DNA from: Saprospiraceae bacterium
GTDB lineage: Bacteria > Bacteroidota > Bacteroidia > Chitinophagales > Saprospiraceae
Reading direction: 5' to 3'
NCBI GenBank assembly: GCA_020628645.1
Contig: JAHDES010000003.1
Coordinates: 208,026-272,025 of the forward strand
DNA length: 64,000 nucleotides
Notes under the pieces: model-generated
The model's database searches: none
What the model saw: only the letters and a program-made list of their open reading frames with translations
Told to the model about the DNA's origin: nothing
In this document: positions 36,368 through 44,859 of the stretch, piece after piece
Numbering within the stretch: position 1 is the first letter of the stretch
How the letters are laid out: every line of letters begins with the position of its first letter
Translations under genes and position numbers: made by a program

Positions 36368-37111
36368 ATGATTTCTGTACATTTGTTTTTTCGGCTTAAC
36401 TCAATCTTTTTTGTGAAAAAAACAATCATAGACGTCATCATTCCTGCTTACAATGAGGAACAATCTATTGGAAAAGTTTTAACTGATATTCCAAAAGATT
36501 GGGTACGTGATGTTTTGGTTTGTAATAATGCAAGTACCGATAATACAGCAGCAGTAGCTACTCAAAATGGTGCAATCGTATTACATCAACCTCAAAAAGG
36601 CTATGGAAGTGCTTGTTTGAAAGGTATTGAATACTTAAAAAATAAAGTGGATTCCGAAAAACCTGATATTGTCATTTTTTTAGATGGTGATTACTCTGAT
36701 TATCCAGAAGAAATTCCTGACTTAGTTCGTCCTATTTTAGATGAAAATATGGATATGGTGATTGGATCTCGTGCATTGGGTAATATGGAATCAGGTGCTA
36801 TGATGCCTCAACAAATTTTTGGAAATTGGTTAGCCACTACTTTAATTCGGTTTTTTTATAAATATGAGTTTACTGATTTAGGCCCCTTTCGTGCAATTCG
36901 TTACGACCAACTCATGGCGATTGATATGCAAGACCCCGATTTTGGTTGGACGGTAGAAATGCAAGTCAAAGCTGCAAAACATGGATTAAAATGTATGGAG
37001 ATTCCTGTTAAGTATCGGAAAAGAGTTGGTGTCTCAAAAGTATCAGGCACGATAAAAGGAACGATTCTGGCTGGGCATAAAATTCTTTGGACGATTTTTA
37101 AACTCTTATAA
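36368..37111 (+). CDS. Family 2 glycosyltransferase (DPM1/DPG-like)
   Basis: Up to 247 residues. The GT-A fold begins 'IDVIIPAYNEEQSIGKVL', with 'CNNASTDNTAAVA' and the metal-binding 'FLDGDYSDYPEEI', then 'VIGSRALGNMESGAM', 'LGPFRAIRYDQL' and the C-terminal 'YRKRVGVSKVSGTIKGT'. It lacks C-terminal membrane helices, as in polyprenyl-phosphate mannose/glucose synthases of the short type. Two starts are possible: ATG 36368 or GTG 36413; the latter begins at the conserved domain and lies after a TACATTTG box (36378-36385), so I prefer it slightly. The acceptor is not predictable. Confidence 0.88.
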   Translation: MISVHLFFRLNSIFFVKKTIIDVIIPAYNEEQSIGKVLTDIPKDWVRDVLVCNNASTDNTAAVATQNGAIVLHQPQKGYGSACLKGIEYLKNKVDSEKPDIVIFLDGDYSDYPEEIPDLVRPILDENMDMVIGSRALGNMESGAMMPQQIFGNWLATTLIRFFYKYEFTDLGPFRAIRYDQLMAIDMQDPDFGWTVEMQVKAAKHGLKCMEIPVKYRKRVGVSKVSGTIKGTILAGHKILWTIFKLL

Positions 37112-37234
37112 ATTTTGTTTTCTATACAAATTTCACAAAAAAACTAATCTATAAAACACTATTTTCTTCTATTTTAGCAACATGATTTTATTTCTATAGT
37201 AAAAATCAACTAACAACACCTATTATAATTTCTT

Positions 37235-38344
37235 ATGCATTTAGAAGACGACAATAAAGATATAAATCCAATTAACTCTCCAGAAGAACCAACGCCTGTT
37301 TCTCCGCAAAAAGTACCTTCACCCTTAGAAGAATCTGCTCCATTAACAAAGGAACCACCAAATTCTGCATTGAGCGAATGGTCACGTAATCGCTTGGATA
37401 CCTCTAAAGTAGAAATGGCAAGTAAATTGGTCAAGGATGAGCTGAAAAAAGTCATTATTGGGCAAGAGGAATTAATGGATTTGCTCCTTATCTCCCTTTT
37501 CTCGAGCGGTCATGTAATATTGGAAGGTGTACCAGGCATTGCGAAAACACTTACCGCAAAATTAATGGCACAAACCCTCGATGTCGATTTCTCTCGTATA
37601 CAATTTACACCCGATTTAATGCCAACTGATGTAGTCGGCACGACGGTTTATAATATGAAATCTGCTGATTTCACCTTCACGGCAGGGCCAGTGTTTTCGA
37701 ATGTTATTTTAATAGATGAAATCAATAGAGCTCCTGCAAAGACACAATCGGCTCTTTTTGAAGTGATGGAAGAATACCAAGTTACCGTTGATGGAACAAC
37801 TTACCCGATGGGCTTTCCCTTCTTTGTTATTGCTACCCAAAATCCAATTGAGCAAGAAGGCACCTATAAACTGCCTGAAGCACAACTTGATCGTTTTTTG
37901 TTTAAAATCAATATTCAATATCCATCGCTTGAAGAAGAAAAATCCATTTTAAAACGCTTCAAAAACGATTTTAAAATGACCTCCAAAGCAGATGTGAAAC
38001 CCGTATTTACAGCGGAGGAAATTAAAGAGTGTCAAGAAATCATAGAACAGGTACTTATCAAAGATGAATTGCTTGATTATATCGCGGCTATCATCCATAA
38101 TACTCGAAACAATGGCGATTTATTTTTAGGGGCTTCTCCTCGTGCATCGCTCGCAATCATGAAAGCTTCAAAAGCATTTGCTGCTATGTCTGGACGCGAT
38201 TATGTGACACCAGATGATATTCAGTATGTGGCATATCCCGTTTTGAACCATCGAATCATCCTCACTCCAGAACGGGAGATGGAAGGAGTCGAAACACAGG
38301 ATGTTATCAATGATATTGTGAAGAAAATAGAAGTGCCGAGATAA
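37235..38344 (+). CDS. MoxR-family AAA+ ATPase
   Basis: A 369-residue ATPase. Residues 1-50 are a Pro/Glu-rich, probably disordered extension; the AAA_3 core follows with Walker A 'GVPGIAKT' (98-105), Walker B 'VILIDEINRAP' (157-167), sensor 1 'FFVIATQNPIEQEGTYKLPE' and the lid 'GASPRASLAIMKASKAFA'. MoxR ATPases act as chaperones for vWA or DUF58 partner proteins. The DUF58 gene starts 9 bp downstream, the usual pairing in Bacteroidota gliding/stress operons (such as batA/aerotolerance loci), although the remaining bat genes are missing here. Confidence 0.95.
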   Translation: MHLEDDNKDINPINSPEEPTPVSPQKVPSPLEESAPLTKEPPNSALSEWSRNRLDTSKVEMASKLVKDELKKVIIGQEELMDLLLISLFSSGHVILEGVPGIAKTLTAKLMAQTLDVDFSRIQFTPDLMPTDVVGTTVYNMKSADFTFTAGPVFSNVILIDEINRAPAKTQSALFEVMEEYQVTVDGTTYPMGFPFFVIATQNPIEQEGTYKLPEAQLDRFLFKINIQYPSLEEEKSILKRFKNDFKMTSKADVKPVFTAEEIKECQEIIEQVLIKDELLDYIAAIIHNTRNNGDLFLGASPRASLAIMKASKAFAAMSGRDYVTPDDIQYVAYPVLNHRIILTPEREMEGVETQDVINDIVKKIEVPR

Positions 38345-38353
38345 TCAAGGACT

Positions 38354-39685
38354 ATGGCATTTTTAAACCATCTTTATCTTAGCAATCGGTTTTTCTATCT
38401 TTTTGGTGGAGTAGTGTTGCTATTGGTTTTAGCATTTCCATTTCCATTTCTTTTTCCTATAGCACAGACTGCTTTGGTGATGGCTGCTCTTTTGGTAGGA
38501 ATTGATTATTATCTGCTTTTTAGACATAAAACTCCTATCAAATGTAAACGATTTGTACCCAAAGTTTTATCGCTAGGTGATGAACAAGATGTACGAATAG
38601 AATTACAAAATCTATCTAAACAAGCCTTTCAAGTTGAATTAATTGATGAACTTCCTGTACAATTACAAGAACGTGATTTCCAAATTAATTTCTCTCTGAA
38701 TAAAAAAGAAGAACGTCATTTGACCTATAGTCTTCAGCCTAAAGAACGAGGGGAATATCTTTTTAAAACAATCAATATTTTTATTTCTTCATTTTTAGGC
38801 TTGGTAGAACGACGCATTCAACATCATTATGAAATGAATGTACCAGTTTATCCTTCTATCCTTCAAATGAAAAAGTATGAACTTTTAGCCAATGACCGAA
38901 TTGCACATCAAGCAGGTTTAAAAAAAATACGCCGTTTAGGACATAGTTATGAATTTGAACAGATTAAAAATTATGTGCCTGGAGATGATTATCGCTCAAT
39001 TAATTGGAAAGCAACGAGTAGAAGAGGAGTTTTAATGGTCAATCAATATGAAGATGAACGCGCGCAACAAGTGTACTGTGTTATTGATAAAAGTCGGACG
39101 ATGCGGATGCCTTTCGATGGCTTGAGTTTAATGGATTATGCTATTAATACGGCTCTTGTTATCTCCAATGTGATACTTCAAAAACACGATAAAGCAGGTT
39201 TACTTACATTTTCTAATGTAATTGGCACAACGATTAAAGCCGATCGAAAAACGACCCAGTTAAATAAAATTTTAGCGGCTCTATACAAAGAAAAAGAACG
39301 CGATTTAGAAGCAAATTATGAGTTACTCTATCACTCTGCCCGAAAATTGATTATTGGGAGAAGCTTATTAATATTATTCACCAATTTTGAAAGTAAAAGT
39401 GCCTTAGAACGTGTGCTTCCCATCCTTAGAAAAATCAATAATCTTCATTTATTGGTCGTTGTCTTTTTTAAAAATACGGAAATTGAAGATTTTACAAAAA
39501 AACCAAGTGAAACAGTAGAAGAAATATACCACCAAACGATTGCTCGAAAATACATTAGCGAAAAACAACAAATGATACAAACCCTTCAACAATACGGTAT
39601 TCAATCTATTCTCACACGACCAGAAGATTTATCTATCAATACGCTTAATAAATATTTAGAACTCAAATCAAGAGGCTTGATTTAG
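38354..39685 (+). CDS. DUF58 domain-containing membrane protein
   Basis: A 443-residue protein with two N-terminal membrane helices (about 12-50), a beta domain, and the DUF58 signature 'YVPGDDYRSINWKATSRRG' (about 208-226) leading into a von Willebrand A-like domain ('QVYCVIDKSRTMRMPF', about 236-251). The MIDAS-like motif is degenerate (DKSRT in place of DxSxS). Members work with MoxR ATPases, whose gene overlaps this operon 9 bp upstream; the process they serve is not settled. The GNAT gene follows after 19 bp and may be co-transcribed. Confidence 0.92.
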   Translation: MAFLNHLYLSNRFFYLFGGVVLLLVLAFPFPFLFPIAQTALVMAALLVGIDYYLLFRHKTPIKCKRFVPKVLSLGDEQDVRIELQNLSKQAFQVELIDELPVQLQERDFQINFSLNKKEERHLTYSLQPKERGEYLFKTINIFISSFLGLVERRIQHHYEMNVPVYPSILQMKKYELLANDRIAHQAGLKKIRRLGHSYEFEQIKNYVPGDDYRSINWKATSRRGVLMVNQYEDERAQQVYCVIDKSRTMRMPFDGLSLMDYAINTALVISNVILQKHDKAGLLTFSNVIGTTIKADRKTTQLNKILAALYKEKERDLEANYELLYHSARKLIIGRSLLILFTNFESKSALERVLPILRKINNLHLLVVVFFKNTEIEDFTKKPSETVEEIYHQTIARKYISEKQQMIQTLQQYGIQSILTRPEDLSINTLNKYLELKSRGLI

Positions 39686-39704
39686 TCATCAACATTCTAA
39701 TCAA

Positions 39705-40304
39705 ATGATTCACTTCAATCCCACCACTTTAGAAGGAAAACTTGTTCAATTAATTCCATTAGAAAAAAACCATAAGGAAGCATTATTAAAAACAGCCAGT
39801 GATGGGCAATTATGGAATTTATGGTATACCTCCATCCCAAATAAGAAAACGATAGATCAATACATTGATACAGCACTTCAACAAGCCACTAATCAAACTT
39901 CTATTCCTTTTGCCGTCTTTCATAAAGCCTCCAATTCCATCATTGGAACAACCAGATATTGCAATATAGACGTGGCTAATTTTCGCTTGGAAATAGGCTA
40001 TACTTGGTATGCAAAATCCTTTCAAAAAACAGGTGTAAATACAGAATGTAAATATTTATTGCTTCAAAACGCTTTTGAAAATTTCAAAACTATTGCCGTT
40101 GAATTTAGAACCCACTGGCACAATCATCCTTCACGCAATGCTATTCTTCGTTTGGGTGCAAAACAAGATGGCGTCTTACGAAATCATCGAATCGATCAAG
40201 AGGGTTGTATGCGCGACACCGTCGTTTTTTCCATTACGCAAGCAGAATGGAAGGTGGTGAAAAAATCCTTGGAGTTCAAAATGAATAAATACTCTTCAAA
40301 ATAA
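39705..40304 (+). CDS. GNAT family N-acetyltransferase (RimJ/RimL type)
   Basis: A 199-residue acetyl-CoA-dependent transferase. It begins 'LEGKLVQLIPLEKNHKEAL', and has 'IIGTTRYCNIDVANFRLEIG', 'WYAKSFQKTGVNTECKYLLL' and 'WHNHPSRNAILRLGAKQDG', the usual order for the RimJ/RimL acetyltransferase_3 subgroup. The acetyl-CoA loop (Q/RxxGxG/A) is seen as 'FQKTGVN'. The substrate is unknown; relatives acetylate ribosomal protein N-termini or small molecules. It follows the DUF58 gene after 19 bp. Confidence 0.9.
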   Translation: MIHFNPTTLEGKLVQLIPLEKNHKEALLKTASDGQLWNLWYTSIPNKKTIDQYIDTALQQATNQTSIPFAVFHKASNSIIGTTRYCNIDVANFRLEIGYTWYAKSFQKTGVNTECKYLLLQNAFENFKTIAVEFRTHWHNHPSRNAILRLGAKQDGVLRNHRIDQEGCMRDTVVFSITQAEWKVVKKSLEFKMNKYSSK

Positions 40305-40344
40305 ATCGTTTATATTTTTAGTCTTTTTCAAAGACGAATCCATT

Positions 40345-40352
40345 TACTTTTG
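40345..40352 (+). promoter_or_regulatory. -7 box of the malic enzyme promoter
   Basis: TACTTTTG, 29 bp before the ATG at 40382, the same octamer as at the giant adhesin gene. Confidence 0.55.
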
Positions 40353-40381
40353 TAGTTTCGTATTGAATAAACTACCTACTT

Positions 40382-41557
40382 ATGGATTATTTCAAAGAAT
40401 CACTTCACTTACATAAAGCCCTAAAAGGCAAAATTCGAGTACAAGGCAAGATGGATGTCCGTACCAAAGATGATTTGTCATTGGTCTATTCTCCAGGTGT
40501 TGCCGAGCCCTGCCGTGCCATTGCAGCAGATGAAGAAGCTGTTTGGGATTACACTATTAAAAGTAATACTGTGGCTATTGTAACGGATGGTTCTGCTGTT
40601 TTAGGACTAGGCAATATTGGTGCAAAAGCGTCTATTCCAGTTATGGAAGGAAAAGCGATGCTCTTTAAACGATTTGCCAATATTGATGCCTTCCCAATTT
40701 GTTTAGATACACAAGATACGGATGAGATTGTAGAAACCGTGAAACGTATTGCGCCCGTTTTTGGAGGGATTAATCTGGAAGATATAGCCGCACCTCGTTC
40801 ATTTGAAATAGAAAGTCGCTTACAAGATATCGGAATCCCTGTTTTTCATGATGACCAACATGGAACGGCAATTGTCGTTTTAGCTGCCCTTATCAATGCT
40901 GCAAAAGTGGTCAAAAAAAGTATTTTTAATTTAAAAGTAGTCATCAATGGTGCAGGAGCTGCAGGAATTGCGATTGCACGTTTATTGCGCTGTGTAGATA
41001 ATAAAGATACGGATGCTTGTATTGCTGTAAAAGATATCATTGCATGTGATAGTAAAGGTATTATACACAGCAAACGAAATAATTTAAATACTGCTAAACA
41101 AGAATTATTATCGTACTCCAATGCAGAAGATAAGGCAGGAACACTACAAGATGCCTTAGTTGATGCAGATGTTTTCATTGGTGTAAGTAAAGGAAATTTG
41201 ATTACGGCAGATGATGTGCGTACGATGGCAAAAAATCCAATCATTTTTGGTTTAGCCAATCCTATTCCTGAAATCATGCCTGAAGAAGCCTATAAAGGAG
41301 GAGCGGCTGTGGTAGGAACAGGTAGAAGTGATTTACCGAATCAAATCAATAATGTATTGGGCTTTCCCGGTATTTTTCGTGGAGCTTTGGATGTAAGAGC
41401 GAAACGAATTACGCCTAAAATGAAATTGGCAGCAGCTTTTGCCATTGCCGATTTTATAGATCATCCTACTGCCGATATGGTTATTCCAGCTACCCTGAAT
41501 GAGCGAGTGGCTTGGCGCGTGGCAGATGCCGTGAAACAAGCTGCTCAAGAAGAGTAA
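40382..41557 (+). CDS. NAD(P)-dependent malic enzyme, short form
   Basis: A 391-residue enzyme decarboxylating malate to pyruvate. Signatures: 'LSLVYSPGVAEPCRAIA' (32-48), 'VAIVTDGSAVLGLGNIGAKA', 'GINLEDIAAPRSFEIE', metal-binding 'FHDDQHGTA' (155-163) and the Rossmann loop 'VINGAGAAGIAIARLL' (187-202). It lacks the C-terminal phosphotransacetylase domain found in the long MaeB form, so it ends after the NAD(P)-binding domain. It converges on the M48-type peptidase gene with only 8 bp between the stop codons. Cofactor preference cannot be told by eye. Confidence 0.95.
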   Translation: MDYFKESLHLHKALKGKIRVQGKMDVRTKDDLSLVYSPGVAEPCRAIAADEEAVWDYTIKSNTVAIVTDGSAVLGLGNIGAKASIPVMEGKAMLFKRFANIDAFPICLDTQDTDEIVETVKRIAPVFGGINLEDIAAPRSFEIESRLQDIGIPVFHDDQHGTAIVVLAALINAAKVVKKSIFNLKVVINGAGAAGIAIARLLRCVDNKDTDACIAVKDIIACDSKGIIHSKRNNLNTAKQELLSYSNAEDKAGTLQDALVDADVFIGVSKGNLITADDVRTMAKNPIIFGLANPIPEIMPEEAYKGGAAVVGTGRSDLPNQINNVLGFPGIFRGALDVRAKRITPKMKLAAAFAIADFIDHPTADMVIPATLNERVAWRVADAVKQAAQEE

Positions 41558-41565
41558 ATAATTAT

Positions 41566-42303
41566 TTAAAAATCACACTTGTTTCTATTGTCCTTCAACC
41601 ATCGTTCTTTTTCTTTATAATCAGGCATGGCGTCTTTTACTAGTTTCCAAAAACGAGGAGAGTGATTCATTTCTATTAAATGGGCTAGTTCGTGGATAAT
41701 GACATAATCAATGACATCATCGGGCGCGAAAAGTAAACGTGTAGATAGATTTACGTTTCCCTTTGTAGAACAGCTCCCCCAGTTCGATTGATTGTATTTG
41801 AGTTTAACGCTTGTAATAGGTTTTTTGAAATACAATTCATTCAACTCAAAAACGCGTCTACTGATAGATGGATGAAAATCTTTTCCAATAACTCGACTCA
41901 ATAAAGTTTTAATGGCTTTTTGTTCTTGATAGGCATCTATTCCTTGTACTAACTTTAAAGAAATCACTCCTCCTTTTAATTTTGCGGAGTGGGATTTATT
42001 GGTAGTATGAGAAATATCTAAGGTATACATTCGCTCACCTACTTGTATTTGATCGCCTGTTTGATATTTTTTTAATTGATATTGTTGTTTTAAATCTGGA
42101 TTTTGCTGTATTTTTTCTCGAAGTGTTTTTTCAAACCACTGATCGGCTTCTCTTTTTTGATGAGGTAATAAAAAACGAGGCACACGATAAATGATAGCAT
42201 CTTTTCCAAACGCTAGCCGCGCTCCTCTTCTACTTTCCACATATTTTTTAATACGAAAAGGAGAACCATCAATTTCTATTTCAAAAAAAGTAGCTTTAGC
42301 CAT
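41566..42303 (-). CDS. M48-family (YgjP/DUF45-type) metallopeptidase
   Basis: A 245-residue protein started at the ATG at 42303; a TTG three codons upstream is less likely. The zinc motif is 'VIIHELAHLIEMNHSPRFW' (HExxH plus a third ligand), preceded by 'KPITSVKLKYNQSNWGSCS' and 'NVNLSTRLLFAPDDVIDYV', typical of the YgjP/DUF45 branch. No signal peptide. It follows the TetR gene by 11 bp on the same strand, so the two probably form an operon. The substrate is unknown. Confidence 0.9.
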   Translation of the reverse strand: MAKATFFEIEIDGSPFRIKKYVESRRGARLAFGKDAIIYRVPRFLLPHQKREADQWFEKTLREKIQQNPDLKQQYQLKKYQTGDQIQVGERMYTLDISHTTNKSHSAKLKGGVISLKLVQGIDAYQEQKAIKTLLSRVIGKDFHPSISRRVFELNELYFKKPITSVKLKYNQSNWGSCSTKGNVNLSTRLLFAPDDVIDYVIIHELAHLIEMNHSPRFWKLVKDAMPDYKEKERWLKDNRNKCDF

Positions 42304-42314
42304 TAGAAACAAAT

Positions 42315-42896
42315 CTATTTTACAATTCCACCAAGAATGATTTCTTGTAAATGTTCAACAATATCCGTTGTATCTTGGTTTCGTTCGGGCTTATACCAAT
42401 CATAAATCCATCGAAGGGAACTTAATAAGGTATAAAAAATCATATTGGTTGGTAAATTTTTAATTACCCCTTTTGCCTTACCTGCATCAATAATTTGCTG
42501 AAAGCGTTTTTCATAATCTTTACGCAAGCTTAAAAATTCACTCAAAAAAGGTTCACTCAAATGCTGCCATTCATCATTAAATGAAGTGATAGAAGTAGGA
42601 TCTTGTAAGGCTATTGTAATATGCAGTGCTACCAAAGCTTTTAACTGATCTAATGGCTCATTATATTCTTGCTCTATTGCCTCCATGCTATTGACAAAGC
42701 GATGAGCATTTTCAAAACAAATATCACGAAGCAATTCTTCTTTAGATTTGATATGACTATACAAACTCGATGCTTTCAAATCCACTGCATCCGCCAAATC
42801 ACGCATAGAAGTGGCTCTGTAACCCTTGTCTCGAAAAAGACGCGCTGCAGTTTCTATGATGAACTGTTTCTTTGGTGATCGTTGTTTTTTATCCAT
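42315..42896 (-). CDS. TetR/AcrR-family transcriptional regulator
   Basis: A 193-residue regulator. The HTH lies at about 10-56 ('FIIETAARLFRDKGYRATSM', 'RDLADAVDLKASSLYSHIKS'), with a helical ligand-binding domain after it. In Bacteroidota, TetR proteins with the closing motif 'YDWYKPERNQDTTDIVEHLQ' often sit near fatty-acid oxidation genes, and this tail ('WYKP') is similar to that group; here the acyl-CoA dehydrogenase is 16 kb away, so the link is only suggestive. It is first in an operon with the peptidase gene. Confidence 0.92.
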   Translation of the reverse strand: MDKKQRSPKKQFIIETAARLFRDKGYRATSMRDLADAVDLKASSLYSHIKSKEELLRDICFENAHRFVNSMEAIEQEYNEPLDQLKALVALHITIALQDPTSITSFNDEWQHLSEPFLSEFLSLRKDYEKRFQQIIDAGKAKGVIKNLPTNMIFYTLLSSLRWIYDWYKPERNQDTTDIVEHLQEIILGGIVK

Positions 42897-43094
42897 AAAT
42901 TTTAAAAATGCAGAACAAATCTACTAAAAATAAATACGGTATTAATCTACTAAAAAGAAGCTTTTTTGCTATTGACTAGAATAATCTTTGGGTTTACTTG
43001 TCTACTAATTTTCATACCTATAGAATTTTCCACTAAAAAAACACCTTAACGCCTACTTTTACGTAGATTGAACTACATATACAATTCATATCTT

Positions 43095-44855
43095 ATGAAC
43101 AAAATAATCTTCTTACTGGTGGCTCTTTGTTCTTTAGTTTGCCTAAATTTTAGTTTTAATTCCTCTAAAATTGATCCTCAATTACTTCTTCGTTTGGAAC
43201 GAGAAAATACAGTAGATTTTCTCATCATTTTAAAAGAACAAGCCCAACTTCAAAATAGTCGTTTGTTAACTTCTAAAAAAGAAAAAGGAACATACGTATA
43301 TCAAGAATTGAAAAAAACAGCCCATCAATCTCAACAAAACATCATTCAGTTACTTACGACTAAAAATGTAAATTATCGTTCATTCTGGATTAGCAATTCC
43401 ATTTATGCGAAAGGAGATCATGATTTAATTGAAGAACTTGCTAAATTCCCAGAAATAAAAAGCATTCAAAATAATCCGCAAATTTACTTAGATGCTCCTG
43501 TAGAAGACAATTATTTTAGTAATAGATCGGGAACAATAGAGTGGGGTCTTGAAAATATTCATGCAGACGACGTCTGGAATTTAGGTTATCGAGGACAAGG
43601 CGTAGTAATAGCAGGGCAAGATACAGGCTATGATTGGATACATCCTGCCCTTCAGGCTTCCTATCGTGGGTGGGATGGTTCATCTGCCGATCATAATTAC
43701 AATTGGCATGATGCAATTCATGAAATTAGCCCTTTACATATTATTGTAGATTCCACTATAGTAGTCTCTAACAACCCCTGTGGTTTGGATCTTGTAGAGC
43801 CTTGCGACGATCATAATCATGGTACGCATACGATGGGTTCAATGGTAGGAGATGATGGCGAAGGTAATCAAATTGGAGTAGCACCAGCAGCAAAATGGAT
43901 TGCTTGTCGAAATATGGAACGCGGATGGGGAAGTCCTTTCAGTTATATGGAATGTTTTGAATGGTTTTTAGCCCCTACCGATTTAAATAATGAAAATCCT
44001 AATCCTGCAAAAGCTCCTCATGTCATTAATAATTCATGGGCTTGCCCAGATTTGGAAGGCTGTGATTCGTTACATGTAGCATTAATGCGTACGCTTGTTC
44101 AAAATGTAAAATCGGCAGGAATTGTAGTCGTTGCATCCGCAGGAAATAGTGGTGGTTCTGGTTGTGGTTCTATAGATGTACCTGCTGCTATTTATGAGGA
44201 AAGTTTTACGGTGGGTGCTATCCGATCTAATGATACCATTAGTGGTTTTAGTAGTCGTGGACCTGTATTTGTTGATGGCAGTGAACGCCTCAAACCTAAT
44301 GTCTGTGCCCCTGGAAGTAACATTCGCTCATCCATCCGTAATGGAGAATATGCAAATTTTAGTGGAACAAGTATGGCAGGCCCACATGTGGCAGGTGTAG
44401 TCGCTTTATTAATTTCAGCCAATCCAGATTTAGAAGGGCAAGTAGAAGTCATTGAAGACATTATAGAATCGACTTGTCGTCCGAAATATAGTAATGAAAA
44501 CTGTGGAAATATTGATTCATTAACTATTCCAAATAACACCTATGGATATGGAAATATAGATGCTTTAGCGGCTGTAAATAAAGCCTTGAGTTTGGTCAAT
44601 ACCTCTGAAACGGTAGAAAGCACATCAAATTTAGTCCTATATCCCAATCCTTCTAGTGGTACATTTTATTTTCAAGTAAATTCATCTAATAAGGCAGCTC
44701 ATTTAACTATCTTTGATACAACAGGTAAAGAAATTTCACAAGAAATGATGACCTCCTTTTTAGCTGTAGATTTATCGGATTATCCAGATGGATTGTATTA
44801 TTATAATATTCAAATCGGAGAACAATTTTTGCAAGGAAAATTGATAAAACATTAA
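43095..44855 (+). CDS. S8 subtilisin-like serine protease with T9SS sorting domain
   Basis: A 586-residue exported protease started at the ATG at 43095 (a TTG nine codons upstream is unlikely). Signal peptide about 1-20 and an inhibitor-I9-like propeptide about 20-135 ('VDFLIILKEQAQL'). Catalytic triad D176 ('GQDTGYDW'), H242 ('NHGTHTMG') and S426 ('FSGTSMAGPHVAG'), with the oxyanion Asn in 'VINNSWACPD'. The C-terminal domain (about 510-586), 'NLVLYPNPSSGTFYFQV', is a type A T9SS sorting signal. All catalytic residues are present, so it should be active at the cell surface or be released. The LVIVD gene follows after 4 bp. Confidence 0.94.
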   Translation: MNKIIFLLVALCSLVCLNFSFNSSKIDPQLLLRLERENTVDFLIILKEQAQLQNSRLLTSKKEKGTYVYQELKKTAHQSQQNIIQLLTTKNVNYRSFWISNSIYAKGDHDLIEELAKFPEIKSIQNNPQIYLDAPVEDNYFSNRSGTIEWGLENIHADDVWNLGYRGQGVVIAGQDTGYDWIHPALQASYRGWDGSSADHNYNWHDAIHEISPLHIIVDSTIVVSNNPCGLDLVEPCDDHNHGTHTMGSMVGDDGEGNQIGVAPAAKWIACRNMERGWGSPFSYMECFEWFLAPTDLNNENPNPAKAPHVINNSWACPDLEGCDSLHVALMRTLVQNVKSAGIVVVASAGNSGGSGCGSIDVPAAIYEESFTVGAIRSNDTISGFSSRGPVFVDGSERLKPNVCAPGSNIRSSIRNGEYANFSGTSMAGPHVAGVVALLISANPDLEGQVEVIEDIIESTCRPKYSNENCGNIDSLTIPNNTYGYGNIDALAAVNKALSLVNTSETVESTSNLVLYPNPSSGTFYFQVNSSNKAAHLTIFDTTGKEISQEMMTSFLAVDLSDYPDGLYYYNIQIGEQFLQGKLIKH

Positions 44856-44859
44856 AAAT

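Noticed and set aside
37235..39685. Complete batABCDE aerotolerance operon
   Set aside because: Only the MoxR ATPase and DUF58 genes are present; the next gene is a GNAT acetyltransferase, and no vWA (BatA/BatB) or TPR (BatC/BatE) genes follow.
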